Positions 1 to 10,837 of a stretch of DNA of 64,000 nt are shown piece after piece; position 1 is the first letter of the stretch, and each line of letters begins with the position of its first letter. The DNA comes from Amyelois transitella (taxonomy: Eukaryota > Arthropoda > Insecta > Lepidoptera > Pyralidae): positions 3,333,001-3,397,000 of the forward strand of contig NC_083534.1 in NCBI RefSeq assembly GCF_032362555.1, written 5' to 3'. Below the pieces are notes generated by a model that was given only the letters and a program-made list of their open reading frames with translations, did not search any database and had not been told where the DNA came from. The position numbers and the translations under genes are program-made.

Positions 1-104
1 TACAGCTAAACGTGGCCTTTCAAGACTTGGCTCTGCTTATCCCGTAAAGGATAAATATATGATATATGTATGTAATAAATCACCACTATTTGTGTACTCC
101 TAAA

Positions 105-306
105 TCCTACTACTATTATAAAGGCGAAAGTTTGTATGGATGTATGGATGTTTGTTACTCTTTCACGCAAAAACTACTGAACCGATTACCATGAAATTTG
201 GTATGTAGGTAGCTGAAGACCCAGAATAACACATACTACTTTTTATCCCAGAGTTCCCGCGGGATTGATAGGGTTTCCATGCGGACGAAGTCGCGGGCGG
301 CCTCTA
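105..306 (+). mobile_element. Helitron-like non-autonomous element, family D
   Basis: Starts with TCCTACTACTATTATAA and ends with GCGGGCGGCCTCTAG followed by T. The same sequence recurs at 34982-35202 and, with a damaged end, at 57822-58047. The 5' TC, 3' CTAG, A/T flanks and the terminal stem-forming GCGGACGAAGTCGCG fit Helitron ends. No coding capacity. Confidence 0.6.
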
Positions 307-319
307 GTTTATACTAATT

Positions 320-560
320 TCATTTATTGTACCTTGTAACTAAATAACTCAAAGTAAGTTTGAGACATTTTTAAATGTGATACTTACTCAACAAAACTAT
401 ACCTTATAATTATTTCACATATAGATTAACCTCTAAGAATACCAGGCCAATCAGAAAAAGTTAATTTCCCATCATGCCCTAGCCAGGATTCGAACCCGGA
501 CCTCTTGTGTGTGTCATTGAAAAGCGCAGTAGGTATGATGTTTTGCGAATAGCCGACCCT
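320..560 (-). repeat. tRNA-derived SINE copy
   Basis: Reverse copy of the SINE seen best at 36268-36520. The B-box-like GGTTCGAATCC appears here as its complement at about 488-500. It lies in the intron just before the zinc-finger exon, so an open frame reading from here into the exon is partly SINE. Confidence 0.6.
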
Positions 561-608
561 CGGCTACTAGCTAAAACTAAAATAACAAATTCATCGTTTT
601 TGTTCCAG

Positions 609-1826
609 GTACACGACGAGCCACTTTGTCCACTCTGCATCTGCATTACTTGTGTCTCCAGCGCCCTCGCAGTCCAAGAGTTCAGGATTTTCGTGAAAAA
701 TTCCCAAAAAATATGGTCCAAAGCCCTAAATTCCCTCAATGACCTTCCAGAAGCGTCTCCTCCAGTCAAAACCCTTTGCGCATTTATCAAACCTGACACG
801 TTAACTTTACATACTTATAAAAATTATACTGGAGGTGATTCTAAGACGGTGTTGAATAAAATAAAAAGTCGTATAACTAAGAAAAAACGCGTGGTACGTA
901 CGGGTCCACCCTGTTTTTGTCCAGATTGTGGAAAGAACTTCCTCAGTCCACATTACCTCGGTATGCATTTAAGTAATAGCGGCCAAAAAGAAGTGTGCTC
1001 CATTTGTGGACAAGTGATTTTGAGAGGGAAACACATGATTGATCATATGACTGAGGCGCACGGACAAAATTGTATACTGTGTAAACACTGTCCACAAATT
1101 TTCAACAGTGTATTAGAAATGAAGAAACATGTGAAGAGTGCACACAGAGATGGTTGTTTAACTTGTGGGGATTGCGGGAGGTCTTTTCCGAGAAAAGCGT
1201 CTTTTGAAGCTCATTCTCAAATGCACACGGTGAGGACTTGTCGAGCGTGTGGAACGCAGTTCACAAATAGAGCGTGTTATAGGGAGCACAGGTCTAAATG
1301 CGAGCCAAATGCAAAACCAGACATAAAATCTATACCACGAAATAAACGCGGCAACGTGAGAGATCCGGCGTACTTCGTTTGTGATTATTGTGCAAAAGTT
1401 TACACATCCCGACCACAACTGAAGAATCACATACTTTGGATACATATGAATGTCCGACCTTACCAGTGCACTTATTGTGATAAGAGATTCTATACTTCGG
1501 CAAGAAGAGCTGAACACAGTGTCGTGCACACCCGCGAAAGAAATTTCGAATGTGATATTTGTGGCGCGAAATTAGTTTCCAAAATGGCCGCCGTGTACCA
1601 TAGGCGAAGGCATACAGGAGAAAAGCCTTACGAATGTAAAGATTGTGGTGAAAAGTTTTTATCTGCTTCGCGAAGATTAGAACATGCCAAACGAAGACAC
1701 GGGAAAGGAGAAAGGCATCAGTGTTCGCAATGCCCAGCCAATTTCGTCAGAAATTGTGAGCTACGGAAACATGTTGCTAAATATCACAGCGCGCCACAAA
1801 ATTATATGGTAGCGGTCGAAGGGTGA
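609..1826 (+). CDS. ZAD-type C2H2 zinc-finger protein, terminal exon (5' partial)
   Basis: Probable DNA-binding transcription regulator. The exon follows a TTGTTCCAG acceptor at 606-608 and runs 405 codons to a TGA. The first ~40 residues carry a C-x2-C pair followed by a helix with F and SQK, which looks like the second half of a ZAD (zinc-associated dimerisation) domain; the first half must be on an upstream exon outside the window. About ten C2H2 modules follow; the first lacks a clear second histidine and the fifth is C2HC. A TGEKPY linker is present before the ninth finger. The open frame could be extended 34 codons upstream, but that stretch is intron and SINE. An AATAAA lies 28 bp past the stop. 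Individual ZAD-ZNF orthology cannot be assigned by eye. Confidence 0.88.
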   Translation, partial: VHDEPLCPLCICITCVSSALAVQEFRIFVKNSQKIWSKALNSLNDLPEASPPVKTLCAFIKPDTLTLHTYKNYTGGDSKTVLNKIKSRITKKKRVVRTGPPCFCPDCGKNFLSPHYLGMHLSNSGQKEVCSICGQVILRGKHMIDHMTEAHGQNCILCKHCPQIFNSVLEMKKHVKSAHRDGCLTCGDCGRSFPRKASFEAHSQMHTVRTCRACGTQFTNRACYREHRSKCEPNAKPDIKSIPRNKRGNVRDPAYFVCDYCAKVYTSRPQLKNHILWIHMNVRPYQCTYCDKRFYTSARRAEHSVVHTRERNFECDICGAKLVSKMAAVYHRRRHTGEKPYECKDCGEKFLSASRRLEHAKRRHGKGERHQCSQCPANFVRNCELRKHVAKYHSAPQNYMVAVEG

Positions 1827-1853
1827 TCTTGTTTTTTTATATTTGACATTTTC

Positions 1854-1859
1854 AATAAA
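1854..1859 (+). promoter_or_regulatory. polyadenylation signal of the ZAD-C2H2 gene
   Basis: Perfect AATAAA 28 bp after the TGA stop, in an A/T-rich tract. Confidence 0.75.
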
Positions 1860-2321
1860 ATAATTTTTTGAATATTTTCTTTCATTATAAATTAAGTAAT
1901 TCATCATCATTATTCTCCTGTTAAAATTTAATCATCGCTTAGTAGGTACAAGAGAGTTTTTCATGTCGTAATGACCGTCTGACGTCCAGGTATAAATCTC
2001 TTCTCTAGAAATGAGCCCGATCATACTTCTGTAGCGAATAAGCCAGTCCAAACCGTTCCCTTACGACTGCGACACTACAGGAGAACCTAAGTTACGCAAC
2101 ATTGTTCTCCTATCCTAATTACTGCGGCATGTGGTATAAGTTTCAAAACACTTATATCTAGAGCAATATAAATGATTATTATAAAAATGTGATCGTCAAT
2201 CAATGTCATATCAGGGCAAATATCATGTCAGACCGTCACTGTCAGTTTACATTTGATTGAAGTAGTTCTGCAAGGTTTAATACAGTTTCGTTATGAAAAA
2301 ATAAAATTTTAATATTCAACA

Positions 2322-4599
2322 ATGAGTTTCATCAAAGATTTTCGTCAGTTACTAAAGCCATATTACTGGATTAATATACTCTTGAGCATTTCGTACGTTA
2401 CCTGCAAGCGTACAGCTGTAATATGCAATTTTTTGTTCCCGAACACCGATTGTGAATTGGACAGTCGTGAAACGGAAATATTGTTTTTCCTGATTATCGT
2501 CGTGATGTTGAGGACGAGAAAGGCGGGAAGTGTGACGATGGTCAATTATCTGTCGGCCTCATTCGTTTACACAAAGATTGCCAACCTGATCCTTTGGTTT
2601 TATGCAGATATAAGGTGAGTAATATCTCAGTTTCTATCAGCCAGGTTGTTGGTCTCAGGTTAGAAAAAAAATACATACAGAATTATCACATAGCTTCAAA
2701 ATTAATTAGCCATTTAAAAAACTAGAATTGATTCATGTTTGTTAAGAACAGAAAATAAATCATTACAAAATACCAATGGTTTGAAATGAGACCAAAAGCA
2801 GCCAGCTCAATTGGTTGTTTGTATAGAAATATATAGAAAATAATTATTCACTACAAAACACCAGTCATTTAGGTTAAAACTAAAGCTAACAACTAGATTC
2901 TTTTTAATTTAATTAACAACCCGCAGATACGGCCTCCCGTACGGGGCTCTGGTCATCTTGTGTGCGCTCACACTCCCCGAGCCGACGTACATCGGCCCTG
3001 AACACGTGACCTACTTCCGAGGACTGCAAACACTTGACGAGGAACTGAAACACCACAAGGGCACGACGTGGCTCGTCTGTTTGTACGCGGCGTGGCACCC
3101 TGCTTGTGTAAACTTTGCTCCGGTTTTCGCTGAGCTTTCCGCGAGTTACAGCTTGGACAACTTCAAGTTTGGGAAGCTCGATGTTGGGAGGTAAGGTAAT
3201 AGGATGTCATATGTTCTTTATCCCAAAATAATAAGCATAGCCCTTAGTCGCCTTTTACGACATCCACTACGATCTCAAGATCGACGATCTTCGATTCTCA
3301 AGTGCCGAAAACCATACGGCATTGCAAGGCACAAGAAGAATAAATAAAAAAAAAAAATTAAATTGCACTTTGACATTTTCAGGTATCCAGATGTCGCAGC
3401 CAAGTTCAGGATTCAGGACGGCCCCACGAGCCGCCAGCTGCCCACGCTGTTGCTCTTCACGGAGGGACAGGAGGAGATGAGGCGACCCCAGCCGGACAAT
3501 ACTGGGAAGCTGCAAAAGTTTGTGATAGCTATAAATTTTTCACATTCATTGTCTTTTCTTACATACATACATACATATTGTCACGTCTATATCCCTTGCG
3601 GGGTAGAGCTAACAGTCTTGAAGACTGAAAGGCCACGCTAAGCTGTTTGGCTTAGTGATGGAATTGAGATTCAAATAGTGACAGGTTGCTAGCCCTTCGC
3701 TTAAAAGAAGAATCCCAAGTTTATAAGCCTATTCCTCAGTCGCCTTTTACGACATCCATGGGAAAGAGATGGAGTGGTCCTATTCTTTTTTTTAATGGTG
3801 CCGGGAACCACACGGCACTGCCGATTACAATAGATAGATTGAATATTATTATTATAGATTTGATTTTTCACATTCATTGACACTCAGGTTTGTGATTATT
3901 GTTTGATTTTGATTTAAAAAAAAAGGACAGGTTTACAGAGATTGAGTTAGCCTTGAAGTTAGTTCGAATCTTGTGTTACGAGTTACTTACTCAACGATAC
4001 TATATTTTATAATAATTATTTGTATAGATAAACATCCAAAAACCAGGCCAATCAGAGGAAGTTCGTTTCTCCTCATCCCTTGCCCGGGATTCAAACCCGG
4101 GACAGACAAACGCGTTACCATTGCGCCATAGTAGGCGTTATATGTATTTTTTTTTGAATCTTTGTATCTAATTCCCCATTAATACATACATACTATAATC
4201 ATGTCTATATTATCCTTTGCCGGATAGACAGAGCCAACGGTCTTAAAAATCTGATAAAAATACTGATAGACCTCGTTTGGTTGTTCAGCTTGATGATAGA
4301 ATTGAGATTCAAATATTGACAGGTTGCTAGCCCATCCCAAGCCTATCCTTTAGTCGCCTTTTACGACATCCATGATAAAGATATGCAGTGGTTCTATTTT
4401 TTCCCCTATTGGTGCCAGGAACCACTTACATAATTCCCTATTAATAATAATAAAGTCATTTCTTGCTTTATTAAAATCTCTCTATGGTTTCAGGTTCCTC
4501 TTCTCAAAGGACAACGTAAAAGCCGCTTTTGACATTGACGGCATATACCAGAAGTGTAAGGAGAAGCTGGCTACGTCCAAAAACAAGAAGACAGATTAA
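2322..4599 (+). CDS. TMX2: TMX2, thioredoxin-related transmembrane protein 2
   Basis: Four exons join in frame to 265 aa: 2322-2614, 2927-3190, 3383-3517, 4494-4599. All introns are GT/AG; the third donor is the weaker GTTTGT. Residues 1-120 hold several hydrophobic segments. The rest is the lumenal or cytosolic thioredoxin-like fold with family landmarks GPE, TIDEEL-like, FAP, FGKLDVGR, QLPTL, MRRPQ. The usual CxxC active site is reduced to W-HPAC, keeping only the second cysteine; vertebrate TMX2 also lacks a full CxxC. The last four residues KKTD fit a KKxx ER-retrieval signal. Length is slightly below the ~296 aa of human TMX2. Introns 2 and 3 contain copies of the 255-bp repeat and a SINE. 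Role inferred from the family: ER redox and calcium homeostasis at ER-mitochondria contacts. Confidence 0.93.
3561..3824 (-). repeat. 255-bp TATG-tailed repeat (family A), near full length
   Basis: Reverse copy with tail (CATA)n at 3561 and head GGTGCCGGGAACCACACGGC at about 3800-3822. Family description is given at 51426-51685. Lies in TMX2 intron 3. Confidence 0.75.
3930..4138 (-). repeat. tRNA-derived SINE copy
   Basis: Reverse copy. Tail-side ACAGAGATTGAGTTAGCC and head-side GGGATTCAAACCCGGG match the copy at 36268-36520. A family A copy (about 4185-4435, -) follows directly. Confidence 0.65.
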
Positions 4600-7500
4600 A
4601 CACCCTCCTTTTTGTGTGTGAGTCTCTCTCTCTCTCTCTCATCTTCACGTGTCCACAGTTGCAGTCTCCGCCACAATGCTTGGGGGCCCGGGATCCGCTT
4701 TATTTATTTAAAACTTTATTGCATAACAAAAATATGTACCTACAAAAGGCGGACCTAATGGCATTATCTACCAGTCAACCAGCTGACCGAACAGATAAAC
4801 TTTAAGTTGGTGAAAAATACATACTTACATTAAAAATATACATACATACTTAAAATATCAGATTCGCTTTCCTACTTTTCTTTTTCCACCCATGAAAATA
4901 TGTAATAGTAATGATAGATTTTGTTAAAATGAGAACCGACTCCGATCGATATCCTTCGTTTTTGAAATCGGTTAAATTAATAAAACCATCTCCTAAGTGT
5001 AACATCGCCCAAGTGTAACAAACACAAACCCGAACACCGCATCAAAATCGGTTCAACGGAGCGCGAGATAATCGCCGACAATCATACATACAGGTCTAAC
5101 TGAGAACCACTAGTTATTTGACTTTAATTACTTCTAAAATAAACTTAGATACTTGCATTAAGGCGATATAAAGCATCTAAAGTACATGATATATAGTCAT
5201 GTCTTTATTCCTTACGGGGTAGACAGAGCCAAAAGTCTTGAAAAACTAAAACGTTCACCTAGAATATTTTTCTTTATTGATGATCTGAATTATGTATTTT
5301 TTAGATTAGGATTATGATAAATTGTTGCCATATTTTTTGTTTATATTTGATTGAAAAACGAAAACGCTTTTAATTAATCCTCTTCCTCCTGGTTATATCC
5401 TCAACTCTTAGGAGGAGCACGGGTGCGCCGTTTTGACCATGAACCAGGATTGGTTGTGTCGGGTTTATACACGAAGCGATTCCCTCATATGACCTCAGCA
5501 ACTTTTTCAAGGGAACCTAACCAGTATTGGATCATGGTCACTCATTCAGTTGCCTGAATGTGCAGGTTTCCTCACGATGTTTTGCCCTCACCGTAAGAGC
5601 GTCAGTTACCACTCAAACTAATATACATAACTCATAAAATGTCATTGGTACACAAATGGACGAGGTGGGATTTGAAGCTGTGCCTATATAAGTATGTATG
5701 TGTATTAAGTAGAATAGATTTATTTTCAAAATTGGATACAAGGTATCACTTATTGACGTCACAACACTTAAATCTAATTATATCTACTACCGGTTCCAAA
5801 GCGCATGTGTAGAAGAAGCGGCAGAACAAACAACACTGCAGCATTTTCACCGGATGCCAATTTACAAATATAGATCTCTTAAATCTAAATCGTCACATTG
5901 TCTACTTACATTAAAAAAATGTGAATGAGTGTAAAACTAATGATTTCAATGTGAATATTATAGCAAATAGTTATTGATAATATAATACTTTACAAATTAT
6001 GTCAATACCATACCTTATCGACCATCTACGCTTCTTAACCTTGAAAAGTTACTGACGCTACGGTAAGAGACATTCAGACAACTGGATATGAAACCCTGAT
6101 CCAATATAAGCCAAGTTCCCCTGAAAAAGTTACGGAGGTCAGAAGGAAGTCGTTTCGTGTAAAAACTTGACTTACTCATCAACGATCCATCCTGGTCACA
6201 GGATTAGGCTGCATGTATCAGAAATAACAGCGGTAACTAAACGATACCAAAGAGTTGTATGTTTATTTAATTAGGATTTTAACGTGAAATTTGAATTAAC
6301 GACATGATGTATTTAATCTTGGTAACTTGGTAGTAGTTACCTATATCGTAGGTATTAAGAAAATGCGCAATAAACAGCACTTTATTTTGTGTCCAACATT
6401 ATTTGTATTTTAATTATTTATTATGCGAATAAAATAGAGTTAAAATTTTATTTTGTTTTATTACATAGATACATATCACCCTACGAAATCACTCTTGGGG
6501 GGTAGACAAAGCCATCAGTCTTAAAAAGACTGATAGGCCACCTTCAGCTGTTTGGCTTAATGATAGTTTTGTGATTCAAATAGTGACAGGTTGCTAGCCC
6601 ATCGCCTAAAAGAAGAATCCCAAGTTTAATGTAAGTACTATTTTAAGTGTTCACCGTTAACGTATGAGTTGAAGATAGAAGAAAGATAAAAACATTTTTA
6701 TATCTACCTAAGCTTAGAATTGAAAAGAATAGGTTGCGGAACTCGGATGGGGGTCGCTTGGTGTAAAAACCTGACTCACCCAATCCAGGATCCATGGTCA
6801 AAGACATACCCCGCTCTCCTCTCCAGAGTGGTGAGGATGCAACTGGGACTAAAGCCGTGAGGAAGAAGACCTATTATCCACGAACAGTGGCCACATTGCG
6901 CGTCCTAGTAAATAAAATAAATAAATATATACGGGACAAAAAAAACAGATTGAGTTAGTCTCGAAGTAAGTCCGAGACTTGTGTTACGAGATACCAACTC
7001 AACGATACTATATTTTATAATAAATACTTATATAGATAAACATCCAAGACTCAGGCAAATCAGAAAAAGTTCTTTTCTCATCATGCCCTGGCCGAGATTC
7101 GAACCCGTTACCTCCGGTAACACAGACAAGCGCACTACCGCTGCGCCACAGAGGCTGTCAAACAGTAACAAGTCAAATAAGAACCTATGTGTTAATTATC
7201 TGACGCAGACTTCATTTAATGAAGTTACAGTGTGCCTGATTATTATTCTAATTTTCACATATGTTAGCGGACCTAAAAGACTAAATGATCTAAGTAGCGG
7301 TCACGTTCACCCATCCATCTAGTCTTGTGTCATATATTTTTAAGCTTGTGACTATTGACTCTGTCTACCCACTGAGAGATTAAGATATAAACACGTGGCT
7401 ATGCATATGATGTAAACAACTTTTTCCGCCCCCAAAAACATCCTTATCTTCTTGGAGAGGAGCCCGGGGTGCGCTTTTGACCATGGATATTGTAAGTCTG

Positions 7501-8183
7501 ATTCGACACAAAGCCACTCCTGACTGTCTCCGCGACTGTTTGCAGGGAAAACCTTAACCCATTTTGGATCTTGGTTACAAATCCACTTGCCTGACTGTGC
7601 AGATTTCCTCACGATGTTTTCCCTCACCGTAAGAGCATCGGTTAGTATCCAAACTAATGTACATAACTTCAAAAATAGTCATTGGTATAAGTAATGTGAT
7701 GATCTGTCGACGAAATAAAATCTGTTTTTCTTGTATATCGTAAGAGGCGACTAAAGTAGGCAATGATCTTGTGCAACATAAGGTTACCTTGTGGTCTGTC
7801 CTCATAAATGTACATACCTACATATAATCACGTCTAAACCCCTTGCGTGGTAGACAGGGCCAACAGTCCTGACAAGACTCATAGGCCACGTTCCGCTGTT
7901 TGGCTTGAGATTCAAATAGTGACAGGTTGACAGCCCATCGTCTTAAAGAATCCCAAGTTTTTATGTCTATCCCTTATATCTTTTTACGACATCCATGGCA
8001 AAGAGTGTTCCTATTATTTTTTCTGTTGTTACCAGGAACCACACGGCACAGCACTTGTGATTGTGTAAAATCTGCTGATGAAATAAAACCAAACTGAAAA
8101 CTTAATAGTATAATATTGACTAGATGATTAAACATTTTACACTGGTACATAATATTTATTTTTTTCTTTTTAAATTATATCAT

Positions 8184-8271
8184 AGCATTATAGTTGCAGG
8201 AGGTACCTGCTGCAACTATAATGCTGTATAAAAAACGGGAGCAGTACTGTACTATACTGCCCCCGTTTTTT
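8184..8271. repeat. Two adjacent palindromes (hairpin pair)
   Basis: 8184-8225 is a 42-bp palindrome centred on AGGTACCT with a single mismatched pair. It is followed at once by a 17-bp inverted repeat (8230-8246 and 8255-8271, AAAAAACGGG stem, one mismatch, 8-nt loop). A TATCGATA octamer follows at 8328-8335. No larger element could be delimited. Confidence 0.7.
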
Positions 8272-9445
8272 GGCGCGAAAGCTACGGTTTTCCCGTTTCA
8301 CGTCATAATAAAAAACGCGAACGTTTTTATCGATAGTTTCTCGCGCGTAAAAATGTCGTCGCGCGTGTCATGCTAAGGGGACTGTTTTCTTATAAATACC
8401 ATTAATAGCAAACTTTTTTTACCATGTCGTGAAACCCAAAAAAAATATCTACGAAAATTGCCATTTATTAAATAAATAACGATATTACAGAGATTGGGGT
8501 TAGCCTCAAAGTAAGTTAATTTTACCTAAAATAAACAAGAGAGCGCCCGCGGCTCCGCCAGTGTGAAACTAAAAATCTCGTATCTCCCGTTTCCGCGGGA
8601 ATTTGAAAATTCTTCCTTAGCGTACTTCCTACGTTACAATCTATCAAATTTCCTGCCAAATTTCATGTTCTTTAGCTCAGAAGTTTTTTACACTTCACAC
8701 AGTGTGTGAGTGTTTTTCTATTTTATATATTTTAGTGATACTTATAAAGATAAATAAATATAAAACGTGACAGATTACACAGATTGAACTAGCCTCGACA
8801 ACGATTACGTTAATAAAATTGTGAATACATCAAAAATCACTTAACCTATTTTGATATCAAACGAATTTAAAAATTCAGTTAACGAATCCCACATACATTC
8901 AAAATTTCATATAAATCAGGCAGTTTGATAGTTATCACGTTACATACATATGTACATACAAAATAATATTTTTCCGTGTGGCTCCCGGCGCTTATAAATA
9001 AAAGAGTAGGACCACTCAATCTCATTTCCATGGATGTCGTAAAAGGCGACTAAGGGATTTTCAAGACTGTTGGCTCTGTCTTCCCCGCAAGGGATATAGA
9101 CGTGATTATTTATATGTATGTTTACTAATCTGGAGACTTATTCATGAACGTTTAATAGGCAATATGACATAAAATTTCTTTCTAACTTTGAAACTAACTG
9201 GAGTGGTAGGTCTTACTGCCTTTTTATAAGGGGGCTTGGAAGATCATGACATAAAAATTGGCTGATGTCATCAAAATGTTTGCTATTTGTTAGACGTTTA
9301 TCACAGGACAAAAGCTTCGAATATCATGTCCAGAATGTTCAACAACTTTAAAAATCTCGGTTTGTCTTCATCTGCTTTTTTTGGCACGGCTTTCTCTCTT
9401 CTCTTGTCTGAATCTGAAAAAAAAATTGGAAAAATATTTATGACA

Positions 9446-10064
9446 AGCTGTGCCCGCGACTTCGTCTGCGTGGAATAGTAATTTTGAGCATCATTGAAGC
9501 CCTCAAGGATGAATAATTTTCCCCGTTTTTTTTTTTCACATTTCCATTATAATAATAGTTGTAGCGTGATGTTATATAGCCTTAAGCCTTCCTCTATAAA
9601 TGGTCTACTCAACACAAAAATATTTTTTCAATTCAAACCAGCAGTTCCTGAGATTAGCGCGTTCAAACAAACAGAAAAAAAATGGGGAAAATTATTAATC
9701 CAATTTCAAAGTGAAAAAATGGCGAAAATTATTCATCCTTGAGGGCTTCAATGATGCTCAAAATTACTATTCCACGCGGACGAAGATGCAACAAACTCAT
9801 CAGCTTTATAATATAAGCATAGATATATGTTTGTTTGTTTGAACACGCTAATCCCAGGAACAGCTGGTTTGAATTGAAAAAGAATATTTGTGTTTAATAG
9901 ACCGTTTATCGAGGAAGGCTTTAGGCTATATAACATCACCCTGCAACTATAAGGAGTCAAGAAATAATGGAAAATGTGAAAAAAATCAGGGAGAAATATT
10001 CATCCTTGAGGGCTTCAATGATGCCCAAAATAACTATTCCACGCAGACGGAGTCTAGCAGCTAG
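9446..10064. mobile_element. Two or more nested/inverted Helitron-like elements, family C
   Basis: A reverse copy starts at 9446 (GCTGTGCCCGCGACTTCG) and meets an inverted end at 9725-9780, so 9476-9530 and 9720-9775 are near-perfect inverted arms. A forward copy follows from about 9820 to CTAG at 10061-10064. Family C consensus features: TCTATACTAATATTATAAAG start, GAACGCGCTAATCTCAGGAA internal, CGCGGGCACAGCTAG end. Other copies: 23780-24010 (-), 39380-39648 (-), 45896-46156 (+), 47682-47930 (+), 60047-60312 (+), 61064-61331 (-). Confidence 0.6.
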
Positions 10065-10096
10065 TATGTTATATGTATTATGTTTATGGTATATTC

Positions 10097-10837
10097 TTAC
10101 ATACCAGGTCTCTCAGCACTGTTCATATGAGCCCGCTCTATAGCTAGGACCTGCTCCTCGCTCAGCACCGCTGTGGTGTCCAGAAACACCTGGATGCTGT
10201 ACTCTGACAGTATATGTGACCAGTGGCCAAAGACACCAATACCTGAAAAATCATGAATCAATAAATATGATTATCATTATCTGATCCTCAATTTCATCAT
10301 TAAGCCACACATCTGAACATAGCCTTAAAGTTACTGTTGGTTCTGTCTACCCCGTAAGGAATAAAGACGTGATTATAGGTATGTATGTGACATCCAAAGC
10401 TGTTCTTTGAAAACAAACACTTACCAACTGGCCTTGGGAAGTCAACAGGTATATTCACCATATCAGGTCCACATGTCGCCGAACTGAAGTTGTTCTTGTC
10501 CGTCTCAAAGCTAGGTCTTAAAAGAAAAACCTTCAATTAACATCATAACCTCACTTCACATAAAAGGGTATATAACAAAAACCACTGAGTATATTTGTAC
10601 AAACCTCACAGTATCTGATACGTAAAGGTCTGCATCACCAGATAGAGACGTGAGCTCAACCAGAAGAGGGCCCGTGTGCCCTAATTGCCAATAAGAAAAA
10701 TTTCCCGCTCCCACTGCGCCTACTACGGTATCTAGTAGCACTTTGTCGGTCTCGATTTGTGTATAACCATTCAATAATGACGACAATGTCGATATACAAA
10801 TTATTCCTAGGAAAACTATGATGAATTCCCTACGCAT
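10097..10837 (-). CDS. UPF0669 family protein (C6orf120-like), secreted
   Basis: Three exons on the minus strand: 10605-10837, 10425-10516, 10097-10242. Joined frame gives 156 aa. An N-terminal signal peptide (MRREFIIVFLGIICIST) supports the start at 10837; an in-frame ATG exists 27 codons upstream but would bury the signal. Family landmarks: GAVGAGNFSYW, LSGDADLYVS, SATCGPDMVNIP, DFPRPVGIGVFGH. Human C6orf120 is 191 aa and has a hydrophobic C-terminus that is missing here. The model ends GGT-ATG-TAA, but the same bases form a donor G|GTATGTAAG at 10104, so a further exon below 10,097 is likely. I did not find it in the repeat-filled DNA to the left. Function in insects is unknown. Confidence 0.88.

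Larger units (their letters stand above)
4600..10096. other. Repeat-rich intergenic region
   Basis: No gene recognised. Contents: a (TC)n run at about 4621-4640; the 3' tail of a LINE-like repeat at 4697-4860 (-), also seen at 44905-45118 and 58905-59045; a degraded repeat at 4920-5110 (GAAATCGGTT, ATCAAAATCGGTTCAACGGAGCG); a second repeat family at 5390-5690 and 7430-7700 (TTTCCTCACGATGTTTT, CACCGTAAGAGC); a third at 5705-5900, recurring at 58805-58900 and 62575-62800; family A copies at 6465-6630 (-), 7815-8050 (-) and 8968-9122 (+, internally deleted); a tRNA-SINE at 6925-7160 (-); Helitron-like copies at 9446-10064. Confidence 0.6.

Noticed and set aside
507-608. 34-codon upstream extension of the zinc-finger frame
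   Set aside because: It overlaps a reversed SINE and ends at a TTCCAG acceptor, so it is intron.
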